Below the pieces are notes generated by a model. It made no database searches. It saw only the letters and a program-made list of their open reading frames with translations, and was not told the origin of the DNA. 64,000 nucleotides of DNA from Streptomyces mirabilis (GTDB taxonomy: Bacteria; Actinomycetota; Actinomycetes; Streptomycetales; Streptomycetaceae). Numbering within the stretch: position 1 is the stretch's first letter; each line of letters starts with the position of its first letter. The translations under genes and the position numbers were made by a program. Location of the stretch: contig NZ_CP074102.1 in assembly GCF_018310535.1 (NCBI RefSeq), forward strand, positions 4,402,001 through 4,466,000, read 5' to 3'. This document shows, in pieces, positions 15,980 through 23,717 of this stretch.

Positions 15980-16225
15980 TGTGGTGACTCCCAGGTAAGT
16001 AGCGGCGGTTGTGGACGGTGCCCGTGCGGATGGCGGGCTTCCGTGGGCATGAGATTAGAGCCTGTGCCCGGTCGCCATCCGCGCAGTGTTCAGGATCACC
16101 TCCTCCCGGAGTACGTTTCCGCACGGTCGTGGGACGATTTGGAGTGATTTCCCGGTCGCCCGCGCGCCGCTCGCCCGGGATTCCCGCCCGGGTTTCGGGT
16201 CCGGTCCGTTGGGGAGGGAGCAGGG

Positions 16226-17074
16226 GTGCCCAAGGTGTCCTCGGTGATCGTCCCGTACGCGTCCTATCTGCGCGTGTACGAACCGCTGGCCGCCTTCCCG
16301 GAGCCGGAGCGCACCCACTGGGCGCGTTACGCGCGGCGCGCCGAGCGCCCGTCGTACCAGGACGAGTTGCGCCGCTCGCTGGCCGATCTGCTGCCCACCC
16401 CGCCGATCCCCGTGCCGGTGCACGAGAGCGCGGACGCGTTCGTGCTGAGCGCCGACGGAGTGCTCTGCGTCTGTCCCTGGCGCACCCGGCTGCGCGGCTG
16501 GCAGGCGCTGGAGGAACTGGCCGACGAACTGCCCTCGTCCGTTCTGGACGCGGTCCTGCCGCCGCTCGTACGCCGCCAGGCGGCCCTTGACTACGAGCGC
16601 TGGCTCGCCCGCAACCCCGACGCCCGCCCGTGGATCCGCACCTCGACCTGGCAGGTGCCGCTGAACTGGTTCGTGCTCGTCACCGACGAGGAGCGGCGGT
16701 ACGAGAAGGGGGCGGGCGGTGACGGGGCAGCGCCGGTGCTGCGCTACCGGACACCGATGGTGCAGGCGCGGCGGCGGACGGCACGCGCACTGAAGACCCT
16801 GCGGGACACCCTGGACGAGGGGCCCCTCATCGACGGTCTGGTGGACGTGGGGCGCTGGCTGGAGGAGTTCCATCCGCGCTCGCTGGTCGAGCTGGACTAC
16901 GGCGGGCTCGTGCACGCCCTGCCGGCCGGGCACCTCGAGGACGACCACTCGGCGGCCGACGTGGCCGAGGGCATCGAGGCGCTGCGTCACGGGGACGGGG
17001 CGGCGGCGGGCGAGGCGTACGGGCGGCTCGTGGAGCGCTGGCGCTCGGTCCGGGACCGGCGCTCGGCGAACTGA
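16226..17074 (+). CDS. Hypothetical protein upstream of bldC
   Basis: 282-residue soluble protein, no recognised domain. No signal peptide or membrane segment. Notable features are a central tryptophan-rich stretch (SADGVLCVCPWRTRLRGWQALE; WIRTSTWQVPLNWFVLV) and a charged C-terminal helix region. GTG start at 16226 with GGAGGGAG upstream. Conserved in position between vdh and bldC in Streptomyces by my recollection of synteny; function unknown. Confidence 0.8.
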   Translation: MPKVSSVIVPYASYLRVYEPLAAFPEPERTHWARYARRAERPSYQDELRRSLADLLPTPPIPVPVHESADAFVLSADGVLCVCPWRTRLRGWQALEELADELPSSVLDAVLPPLVRRQAALDYERWLARNPDARPWIRTSTWQVPLNWFVLVTDEERRYEKGAGGDGAAPVLRYRTPMVQARRRTARALKTLRDTLDEGPLIDGLVDVGRWLEEFHPRSLVELDYGGLVHALPAGHLEDDHSAADVAEGIEALRHGDGAAAGEAYGRLVERWRSVRDRRSAN

Positions 17075-17149
17075 GGGGACTCCAGGGCCTTTGGGCCTGT
17101 GGGGCGCGTGGGTCCCGTGTGGCACGTGGGTTCTGTGGGACCTGTGGGA

Positions 17150-17187
17150 CCTGTGGGGTGTCTGAGTGCCTGTGGGGTGTCTGAGTG
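17150..17187. repeat. 19-bp perfect tandem duplication
   Basis: CCTGTGGGGTGTCTGAGTG occurs twice in a row (17150-17168 and 17169-17187), inside a longer run of degenerate CCTGTGGGA-type repeats from about 17090. Confidence 0.9.
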
Positions 17188-17733
17188 TCCCGGGCCGGCG
17201 GGGGCGGGCCAGCCGCACGAGAAGTGTGATGTGCTTCTCACTGGTGTTCGCCCGAACTGACGTATGGTCCTCGCACGCTGAAGAACCCTCACTGCGGGAG
17301 AAGATCGCGCAGGGCGGGACCTAGGTCCCGATCCGGTCTTTTGTGTCGACGATGTGTCAAGCGTGACGGATGGCACTTACCTGGCCCTTGCATCGCTTGC
17401 CCCTCCTCGTGCCAAAATAGGACAAGGAGCCCGGGGGAGGGCTCCATCCGTCCATGTTTGGGCGGGAATCTCGGCATTGCGCGCTATGGGGGGTCTGATG
17501 ACTCCTGATCGTCCTGTGACTGATCGTCACAGCGGCGTGACTGTCCGCTATGGCATGGTCCATCGGCTTCCGTCGCTGATGAACACCTGGGAGGGCAATT
17601 CCATCGGTTTGGCCGACGCGGCTGGACGGATGGTGTAGTTGTAGTGCCGAGGACAAGCCGTTCGTCCTATAACCGACTCGACTCGCGTCCGCCATTTCGG
17701 GCAACGCGGGTCAAGGTGCAGAATTTAGAGGAA
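17188..17733. other. Long bldC upstream region
   Basis: About 550 bp with no convincing gene, except a 46-codon reading frame (ATG 17498 to TAG 17638) whose third-position GC is only moderate. Contains an inverted repeat GAGAAG-N9-CTTCTC (17219-17239), a 16-bp perfect palindrome at 17315-17330, and a -10-like TATAAC at 17668-17673. Likely holds the bldC promoter(s) and a long 5' leader. Confidence 0.5.
17315..17330. promoter_or_regulatory. 16-bp perfect palindrome
   Basis: CGGGACCTAGGTCCCG is perfectly self-complementary and is followed by CGGTCTTTTG. It may be the terminator of the upstream hypothetical gene (241 bp away) or an operator for bldC. Confidence 0.5.
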
Positions 17734-17755
17734 AGAACCGAGAAGGTTCGGTTCT
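17734..17755 (+). promoter_or_regulatory. Hairpin just before the bldC ribosome-binding site
   Basis: AGAACCGA (17734-17741) pairs with TCGGTTCT (17748-17755) around a 6-nt loop. It ends about 5 nt before the GAGGAGG ribosome-binding site of bldC, close enough to affect translation initiation or mRNA stability. Confidence 0.5.
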
Positions 17756-17771
17756 CCCGAGGAGGCCGCTC

Positions 17772-17978
17772 ATGACCGCTCGCACCCCTGATGCCGAGCC
17801 GCTGCTGACCCCGGCTGAGGTCGCCACGATGTTCCGCGTCGACCCCAAGACGGTCACGCGGTGGGCGAAGGCCGGCAAGCTCACATCCATCCGCACGCTC
17901 GGCGGGCACCGCCGCTACCGCGAGGCTGAGGTCCGCGCGCTACTCGCGGGTATCCCGCAGCAGCGCAGCGAGGCCTGA
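17772..17978 (+). CDS. bldC: Developmental transcription factor BldC
   Basis: 68-residue MerR-like winged helix-turn-helix protein that lacks an effector domain. The sequence LLTPAEVATMFRVDPKTV, ..RWAKAGKLTSIRTLGGHRR.. is the conserved BldC DNA-binding domain. BldC binds as head-to-tail oligomers on direct repeats and controls entry into development and antibiotic production in Streptomyces. Strong ribosome-binding site GAGGAGG 6 nt before the ATG. Monocistronic: a strong terminator follows at 18115. Confidence 0.98.
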   Translation: MTARTPDAEPLLTPAEVATMFRVDPKTVTRWAKAGKLTSIRTLGGHRRYREAEVRALLAGIPQQRSEA

Positions 17979-18114
17979 ACAACCGCATAACCGGGCAATT
18001 CGGTAGGTCCCCCAACCTGTCAAGACGCCCAACCACAGCTCCAAGCGACGCGGGTCCTGCCCCAACAGGGCTCACGCCCGACCCAGTTACACATGCGACA
18101 AGGGTGCGTCGTCG

Positions 18115-18152
18115 ATCGCGCTGGACTCCGCCGGGTCCAGCGCGATTTTTTT
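18115..18152 (+). terminator. Strong intrinsic terminator downstream of bldC
   Basis: Perfect 11-bp stem ATCGCGCTGGA / TCCAGCGCGAT, 10-nt loop, followed by a run of T (18146-18152). The clearest intrinsic terminator in the window, 137 nt after the bldC stop. Confidence 0.93.
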
Positions 18153-18268
18153 GTGCCCTGCCCAGGCGCCGAAGGGGCGCGGCTGTGGGCCGTGAGGTGG
18201 GCCTGTGAGCGGCCTTGTCGGAGTCTGGGGAGGGGTGTCGGATCTCCTGTGGGAGTCCTCGGAGAGTA

Positions 18269-18316
18269 GTGCAATTGCACATATTAAATTGACAAGTTGT
18301 AGGTGGGGTGTAAGTT
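18269..18316 (+). promoter_or_regulatory. Palindrome plus consensus promoter with no gene downstream
   Basis: Perfect 12-bp palindrome GTGCAATTGCAC at 18269-18280, then TTGACA (18289-18294), 16-nt spacer and TAAGTT (18311-18316). The element points right, toward the 3' end of the leftward small CxxC gene; no plus-strand gene follows. The local AT content is the highest between bldC and hrpA. See findings for a possible small RNA. Confidence 0.6.
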
Positions 18317-18424
18317 CCGCCCTTCTGAAAACTTATGCGGTGACACCCGTCACACACCAGAGTCCTTGTTGCCTGTGGCGCGTCTGCGCTAAAGGAGTTG
18401 GGCGAATGTACCCTCGCGCGAGGG

Positions 18425-18613
18425 TCACGCCTTGGCGGGGGTTTCGTCCTCGGCCGTCGTCTCGTCCTCGTCGCCGTGCGCGGAGGGCTCCATGGCCAGT
18501 CTCAGGAGCTGGTGGCAGATCGGGCAGTGCCGCGTCAGATGGCGGTACTCGGAGGCGGCCGACAGATGGGCGCGGAGCAGCGCGCGCGTCTCGTGCCGAG
18601 CGGACGCCGCCAT
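18425..18613 (-). CDS. Small CxxC protein (DUF6274-like)
   Basis: 62-residue protein with a CPICHQLL zinc-knuckle-like CxxC followed by an acidic tail. A ribosome-binding site GGAGGTGG lies 3 nt before the ATG at 18613. Similar small proteins sit beside bldC in other Streptomyces; the DUF number is from memory. With a single CxxC, the zinc site might need the nearby histidines (H29, H34) or dimerisation. Function unknown. Its stop codon overlaps the 16-bp palindrome ACCCTCGCGCGAGGGT (18410-18425). Confidence 0.8.
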   Translation of the reverse strand: MAASARHETRALLRAHLSAASEYRHLTRHCPICHQLLRLAMEPSAHGDEDETTAEDETPAKA

Positions 18614-18939
18614 GGACCACCTCCACGAGGTCGAGTGCCCTGGATTCCGGGGTACCCGCCGAATGTGACGGCGTCAAGGTGCGGGGGGCTCCGCCGGTCG
18701 GGCGGGGCTGCGTCCGGCGTTCGGTGGGAGGGCCTGGGGGGCGGCCGTGTGGGGGTGGGGGCGCACGGGGCGCGTGAAGGGGCGTACGGCGCCCGGAGTC
18801 CCTGGATACGCGCCTAGGGGACCGAACGTGCGCTGCCGGGGGTTCGCGCCGCGCGGGGTGGTCCGCGCGCGGGTGGTCCGGGAGTCCGGATGCGCGAGGG
18901 GTCCGTGAGTTCGGGTGGCTGCGCGGAGTGCGTACGCAC
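18614..18939. other. Intergenic region between the CxxC gene and tRNA-Asp
   Basis: No gene seen. GC-rich and strand-asymmetric (long G-runs on the plus strand, e.g. near 18735-18770). The promoter of the leftward CxxC gene must lie here, but I cannot pick its hexamers. Confidence 0.45.
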
Positions 18940-18969
18940 GAGAGCCCGGGTCCGAAGACCCGGGCTCTC
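18940..18969 (-). terminator. Terminator downstream of tRNA-Asp
   Basis: Perfect 13-bp stem GAGAGCCCGGGTC / GACCCGGGCTCTC with a CGAA tetraloop, 10 nt past the 3' end of the leftward tRNA. Confidence 0.9.
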
Positions 18970-18979
18970 GTATCTACTG

Positions 18980-19054
18980 CGGTCCTGACGGGATTTGAAC
19001 CCGCGGCCTCCACCTTGACAGGGTGGCGAGCACTCCAAACTGCTCCACAGGACC
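18980..19054 (-). tRNA. tRNA-Asp (anticodon GTC)
   Basis: 75-nt tRNA: acceptor GGTCCTG/CAGGACC, anticodon loop CTGTCAA (GTC) closed by CCACC/GGTGG, T-loop TTCAAAT with stem GCGGG/CCCGT. Identical over its full length to the copy at 25513-25587. Confidence 0.95.
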
Positions 19055-19106
19055 AGGTTTCGCAGTCACTTTCTTGCGCTGTGCTGCGAGAAGAGACTGT
19101 ACAGGA

Positions 19107-19132
19107 GGGTGAGCCCGGGGTCGAACTCACCC
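19107..19132 (-). terminator. Possible terminator of hrpA
   Basis: GGGTGAG (19107-19113) and CTCACCC (19126-19132) form a 7-bp stem 16 nt after the hrpA stop codon. Weak, with no U-run. Confidence 0.4.
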
Positions 19133-19147
19133 ACCGTGCAGGTCCCG

Positions 19148-22100
19148 TTACGGCACCGCCGCGTCGATCGCCTTCACGATGCGCTTGTCGGAGACCGGGT
19201 ACGCCGTGCCGAGCGCGTGGGCGAAATAGCTGACCCGGAGCTCCTCGATCATCCAGCGGATGTCCAGGACCTGCTGCGGGACCGGCCGGCCCTGCGGCAG
19301 CTGCTCCAGGAGCCACGCGTACTCGTCCTGCATCTCGTGGACCTTCTCCATGCGGGTGGTGTCCCGCTGGACGCCGGTCGGCATCTGCTGCAGGCGGCGG
19401 TCGGCGGCGACCAGATAGCGCATCAGATCCGGGAGGCGGCGCAGGCCGGTCGCCGTGACGAAGCCGGGCTTCACCAGGGCGTTCAGCTGCGTCCGTACGT
19501 CCGTGAGGTTTGCCAGCAGGGTGGGGCTGCTGGTGGCCTTCAGGCGGCGCTCACAGGCCTGCCAGGCGGCGAGGACCTGCTGCACCTGGCTCACCGTCCG
19601 GACCGTCGTGTCGACGATCTCGGCGCGCACCTTGTCATACAGCTTCCGGTACGACTCCTCGTCCCACGCCGGGCCCCCGAAGTCGCCGATCAGCCTGTCC
19701 GCCGCCGCCGTCGCACAGTCGTCGAACAGGGCCTGCACGGAGCCGTGCGGGTTGGCGGACAGGGCGAGCTTCTGGGCGTTGGTGAGCTTGTCCGAGGCGA
19801 ACTTGCCCGGGTTCACCGGGATGTTGCGCAGGATCAGCCGCCGGGTGCCCTTCCACATGGCCTGCGCCTGCTCGGCCTCCGTGTCGAAGAGACGTACGGA
19901 GACGGTGTTCGCCGTCGGGCCGTCGTCGACCAGGGCCGGGTACGCCTTCACGGGCTGGCCGGCCCGGCGCGTCTCGAAGACAGGCGTCAGCGTGCCGATC
20001 GTCCAGTCCGTGAGGCCCGTACGTTCCAGGGACTCGCCGCCCTCGCGCTCCGCCGTCGCCGCCGCGGCCTGCGAGATCGCCTTGCGCGCCTTCGGCTTCA
20101 GCTGGAGCTGGAGGGTCTCCAGGTCCTTGTCCTCGGCCAGTTTGCGGCGCCGCTCGTCGACGATCCGGAAGGTGATCTTCAGATGGTCGGGGACGCGGGA
20201 CCAGTCGAAGTCGTCGGCAGTGACCGGCACACCGACCATCCGCTTGAGCTCGCGGGCGAGGGTCGTCGGCAGCGGCTCCTGAAGGGGCACGGCCTGGTCG
20301 AGGAACCGCTTCGCGAAGTTCGGGGCGGGGACGTAGTTGCGGCGGATGGGCTTGGGGAGGGAGCGGATGAGCTCGGTGACCACTTCCTCGCGCAGGCCCG
20401 GGATCTGCCAGTCGAAGCCCTCGTCCGTCACCTGGTTCAGGACCTGGAGCGGGATGTGGACCGTGACGCCGTCGGCGTCCGCGCCCGGCTCGAACTGGTA
20501 GGTCACCCGGAACTTCAGGCGGCCCTGACGCCACGAGTCGGGGTAGTCGTCCTTGCTGACGTCACCGGCTCGCTCGTTGATGAGCATCGAGCGCTCGAAG
20601 TCGAGGAGCTCCGGCTCGTCATGGCGCTTGTGCTTCCACCACGAGTCGAAGTGCGCGCCGGACACGACGTGGGCCGGCACCCGCTGGTCGTAGAAGTCGA
20701 ACAGCGTCTCGTCGTCGACCAGGATGTCCCGGCGGCGGGCACGGTGCTCCAGCTCCTCGACCTCGGTCAGGAGCTTGCGGTTGTCGGCGAAGAACTTGTG
20801 GTGCGTGCGCCAGTCGCCCTCCACGAGGGCGTTGCGGATGAAGAGGTCGCGGCTCGTCTCGGCGTCGATACGACCGTAGTTGACCTTGCGCTGGGCGACG
20901 ATCGGGACGCCGTAGAGGGTGACCTTCTCGTACGCCATCACGGCCGCCTGGTCCTTCTCCCAGTGCGGTTCGCTGTAGGTGCGCTTGAGGAGATGTTCCG
21001 CCAGGGGTTCGACCCACTCGGGCTCGATCCTGGCGTTCACGCGGGCCCAGAGACGGGAGGTCTCCACCAGCTCGGCCGACATCACGAAACGCGGGGGCTT
21101 CTTGAAGAGGGCCGAGCCAGGGAAGATCGCGAACTTGGCGTTGCGGGCACCCAGGTACTCGTTCTTGCCCGTGCTGCGCCCGCCGCTCTCGCCCCCGGTC
21201 TCCTTCACGTCCTTCATGCCGACGTGCGAGAGCAGGCCGGCGAGAAGGGAGACATGGACGCTCTGCTCTGCCGCGTCGTCCTCGTTGAGGTGGATGCCCA
21301 TCTGCTTGGCGACCGTGCGCAGCTGGGTGTAGATGTCCTGCCACTCGCGGATGCGCAGGAAGTTCAGGTACTCCTGCTTGCACATACGGCGGAAGGCCGA
21401 CGAGCCTCGCTCCTTCTGTTGTTCGCGGACGTAACGCCAGAGGTTGAGGAAGGCGAGGAAGTCGCTCGTCTCGTCCCTGAAGCGGGCGTGCTGCTGGTCC
21501 GCCTGCGTCTGCTTGTCGGCGGGGCGCTCGCGCGGGTCCTGGATGGAGAGCGCCGCGGCGATCACCATGACCTCGCGCGCACAGCCGTTCTTGTCGGCCT
21601 CCAGGACCATGCGGGCCAGCCGGGGGTCGACGGGGAGCTGGGCGAGCTTGCGGCCGGTCTCCGTCAGGCGCTTGCGTACGTCCTTTTCGGACGGGTCGAG
21701 TGCGTTCAGTTCCTGGAGGAGCTGGACGCCGTCTCGGATGTTGCGGTGGTCCGGCGGGTCGATGAAGGGGAACTTCTCGATGTCGCCGAGGCCGGCCGCC
21801 GTCATTTGGAGGATGACGCTCGCCAGGTTCGTACGGAGGATCTCCGCGTCCGTGAACTCCGGGCGGGTGTCGAAGTCGTCCTCGGAGTACAGACGGATGC
21901 AGATGCCGTCCGACGTACGGCCGCAGCGGCCCTTGCGCTGGTTGGCGCTGGCCTGCGAGACCGGCTCGATGGGCAGGCGCTGGACCTTGGTGCGGTGGCT
22001 GTATCTGGAGATACGGGCATTGCCCGGGTCGATGACGTACTTGATGCCCGGGACGGTGAGCGAGGTCTCGGCGACGTTGGTCGCCAGAACGATCCTGCGG

Positions 22101-23128
22101 CCGGTGTGGGGCTGGAAGACGCGGTGCTGCTCCGCGTGGGAGAGGCGGGCGTAGAGGGGGAGGACCTCGGTGAAGCGGTACTGCTTCTTGGTGAGTGCGT
22201 CCGCCGTGTCGCGGATCTCGCGTTCGCCGGAGAGGAAGACGAGGATGTCGCCCTTGCCTTCGGCCTGCAGTTCCTCGACCGCGTCCGTGATCGCGGTGAT
22301 CTGGTCGCGGTCGGCGTCGTCGCCGTCCTCTTCGAGGAGCGGGCGGTAGCGGACCTCCACGGGGTACGTACGGCCGCTGACCTCGACGATCGGGGCGTCG
22401 CCGAAGTGACGGGAGAAGCGCTCCGGGTCGATCGTGGCCGAGGTGATGACGACCTTGAGATCCGGGCGCTTGGGGAGCAGCTGGGCGAGGTAGCCGAGCA
22501 GGAAGTCGATGTTGAGGGAGCGCTCGTGGGCCTCGTCGATGATGATCGTGTCGTACGCGCGCAGCTCGCGGTCCGTCTGGATCTCGGCGAGCAGGATGCC
22601 GTCCGTCATGAGCTTGACGAAGGTGCCGTCCGGGTTCACCTGGTCGGTGAAGCGGACCTTCCAGCCGACGGCCTCGCCGAGGGGGGTGTCCAGCTCCTCC
22701 GCCACGCGTTCGGCGACCGTGCGGGCGGCGATGCGGCGGGGCTGGGTGTGGCCGATCATGCCGCGGACGCCGCGGCCCAGTTCGAGACAGATCTTGGGGA
22801 TCTGGGTGGTCTTTCCGGAGCCGGTCTCACCTGCGACGATGACGACCTGGTGGTCGCGTATGGCGTCGGCGATGTCGGCCTTCTTCTGGCTGACCGGGAG
22901 CTGCTCGGGGTAGGTGACGGCGGGCACACGGGTGCGGCGCTCGGCCATGCGGGCCTCGGCCTTGGTGACCTCCGCGTCGATCTCGGCGAGCACGGCGGCG
23001 CGGGCTTCGGGCTTGCGGATCCGGCGCGCGCCCTCGAGCCTGCGGCCGAGCCGGTGCGCGTCGCGCAGGGTCAGCTCGGCCAGGCGGGGGGCGAGGTCGC
23101 CGAGGACGGGGGCAGGATGCGTAGACAT
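19148..23128 (-). CDS. hrpA: ATP-dependent RNA helicase HrpA (DEAH)
   Basis: 1326 residues, close to the usual HrpA length (about 1300). DEAH-box RNA helicase: motif I GETGSGKTTQIPK, motif II DEAHERSLN, motif III TSATID, motif VI around QRKGRCGRTSDGICIRLY. A helicase-associated domain and OB-fold region follow, then the long HrpA-specific C-terminal domain of unknown function. HrpA proteins act on structured RNA and have been linked to fimbrial mRNA processing and, recently, stalled-ribosome rescue in E. coli. ATG start at 23128; the ribosome-binding site is weak. Monocistronic. Confidence 0.95.
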   Translation of the reverse strand: MSTHPAPVLGDLAPRLAELTLRDAHRLGRRLEGARRIRKPEARAAVLAEIDAEVTKAEARMAERRTRVPAVTYPEQLPVSQKKADIADAIRDHQVVIVAGETGSGKTTQIPKICLELGRGVRGMIGHTQPRRIAARTVAERVAEELDTPLGEAVGWKVRFTDQVNPDGTFVKLMTDGILLAEIQTDRELRAYDTIIIDEAHERSLNIDFLLGYLAQLLPKRPDLKVVITSATIDPERFSRHFGDAPIVEVSGRTYPVEVRYRPLLEEDGDDADRDQITAITDAVEELQAEGKGDILVFLSGEREIRDTADALTKKQYRFTEVLPLYARLSHAEQHRVFQPHTGRRIVLATNVAETSLTVPGIKYVIDPGNARISRYSHRTKVQRLPIEPVSQASANQRKGRCGRTSDGICIRLYSEDDFDTRPEFTDAEILRTNLASVILQMTAAGLGDIEKFPFIDPPDHRNIRDGVQLLQELNALDPSEKDVRKRLTETGRKLAQLPVDPRLARMVLEADKNGCAREVMVIAAALSIQDPRERPADKQTQADQQHARFRDETSDFLAFLNLWRYVREQQKERGSSAFRRMCKQEYLNFLRIREWQDIYTQLRTVAKQMGIHLNEDDAAEQSVHVSLLAGLLSHVGMKDVKETGGESGGRSTGKNEYLGARNAKFAIFPGSALFKKPPRFVMSAELVETSRLWARVNARIEPEWVEPLAEHLLKRTYSEPHWEKDQAAVMAYEKVTLYGVPIVAQRKVNYGRIDAETSRDLFIRNALVEGDWRTHHKFFADNRKLLTEVEELEHRARRRDILVDDETLFDFYDQRVPAHVVSGAHFDSWWKHKRHDEPELLDFERSMLINERAGDVSKDDYPDSWRQGRLKFRVTYQFEPGADADGVTVHIPLQVLNQVTDEGFDWQIPGLREEVVTELIRSLPKPIRRNYVPAPNFAKRFLDQAVPLQEPLPTTLARELKRMVGVPVTADDFDWSRVPDHLKITFRIVDERRRKLAEDKDLETLQLQLKPKARKAISQAAAATAEREGGESLERTGLTDWTIGTLTPVFETRRAGQPVKAYPALVDDGPTANTVSVRLFDTEAEQAQAMWKGTRRLILRNIPVNPGKFASDKLTNAQKLALSANPHGSVQALFDDCATAAADRLIGDFGGPAWDEESYRKLYDKVRAEIVDTTVRTVSQVQQVLAAWQACERRLKATSSPTLLANLTDVRTQLNALVKPGFVTATGLRRLPDLMRYLVAADRRLQQMPTGVQRDTTRMEKVHEMQDEYAWLLEQLPQGRPVPQQVLDIRWMIEELRVSYFAHALGTAYPVSDKRIVKAIDAAVP

Positions 23129-23195
23129 ACGCCGTCCAGGATCTCACCTCGCCGAAATTACTGGCGAGCGGTTTTGGGCGGGGCGTGGGGACAGG

Positions 23196-23558
23196 TCAGG
23201 GGGTGCGCTGCGCCGGAGGCTCGGGGGAGGCGGCGGGGGCGGGCTCGGGCGTGGCAGAGGGCGCCGGTGTGGCGGCGGGCGCGGACTCCCGGCGGGGACG
23301 GTCTCCCCGGGCCATGGACTGGGCGGTGTTGGAGACGGCCTTGATGCCCAGGTAGGCGGTGGTCATGCTGCTCACCGCGGTGAACGCGGCGGTGAGCACG
23401 CCGACGATCACGGCCTTGTCGCCGTCGAGCCGCCAGACGCCGAAGATCGCGACGCCCGAGATCGCGAGAATGCTGACGACCACGGCCAACAACCCGTACC
23501 GGGCCCGTTCCTTCTCCAATTCGGTGTCCTGAATCACTCTGGCCACGTTCCGGCTCAT
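23196..23558 (-). CDS. Small two-helix membrane protein
   Basis: 120 residues: a short charged N-terminus, two hydrophobic segments (about 22-43, YGLLAVVVSILAISGVAIFG; about 50-75, AVIVGVLTAAFTAVSSMTT), then a 45-residue low-complexity tail rich in Ala, Pro, Ser and Glu. ATG at 23558 with GGAAG close upstream. Convergent with nothing; lies 5' of hrpA in the same direction, separated by 67 bp. No family recognised; function unknown. Confidence 0.7.
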   Translation of the reverse strand: MSRNVARVIQDTELEKERARYGLLAVVVSILAISGVAIFGVWRLDGDKAVIVGVLTAAFTAVSSMTTAYLGIKAVSNTAQSMARGDRPRRESAPAATPAPSATPEPAPAASPEPPAQRTP

Positions 23559-23669
23559 GTCTTCCCCGCCCCGAAGAAACCTGCTGGACCGGCCAGAACA
23601 TAGCGGCGGCCGAGCGCCGGTGCCAAGCGAGCCGCCGTCACCGGTCGCGCCCGTCCCGGCGCGAAGAAA

Positions 23670-23697
23670 GGGGCGGATCCTTTCGGGTCCGCCCCTC
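23670..23697 (-). terminator. Terminator of the secreted-protein gene
   Basis: Stem GGGGCGGA / TCCGCCCC (23670-23677, 23688-23695); on the minus strand it is followed by TTTCTT. Located 20 bp after the stop of the leftward gene at 23718. Confidence 0.8.
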
Positions 23698-23717
23698 CTC
23701 AGCTGTCCGCGCGGGTG

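Noticed and set aside
17354..17638. 94-codon frame upstream of bldC as a gene
   Set aside because: No ribosome-binding site at the long start, weak third-position GC bias and no recognised motif; only the internal 46-codon part is kept as a speculative leader ORF.
18398..18817. Plus-strand frame antisense to the small CxxC gene
   Set aside because: Arg/Gly-rich translation with no domain; the minus-strand gene has a strong ribosome-binding site and a CxxC motif.
19109..23344. 1411-codon open frame on the plus strand opposite hrpA
   Set aside because: It lies in the antisense phase mirrored by high-GC codon bias; the minus-strand frame has full DEAH helicase motifs, and the antisense protein is low-complexity Gly/Arg/Val/Asp with no domain.
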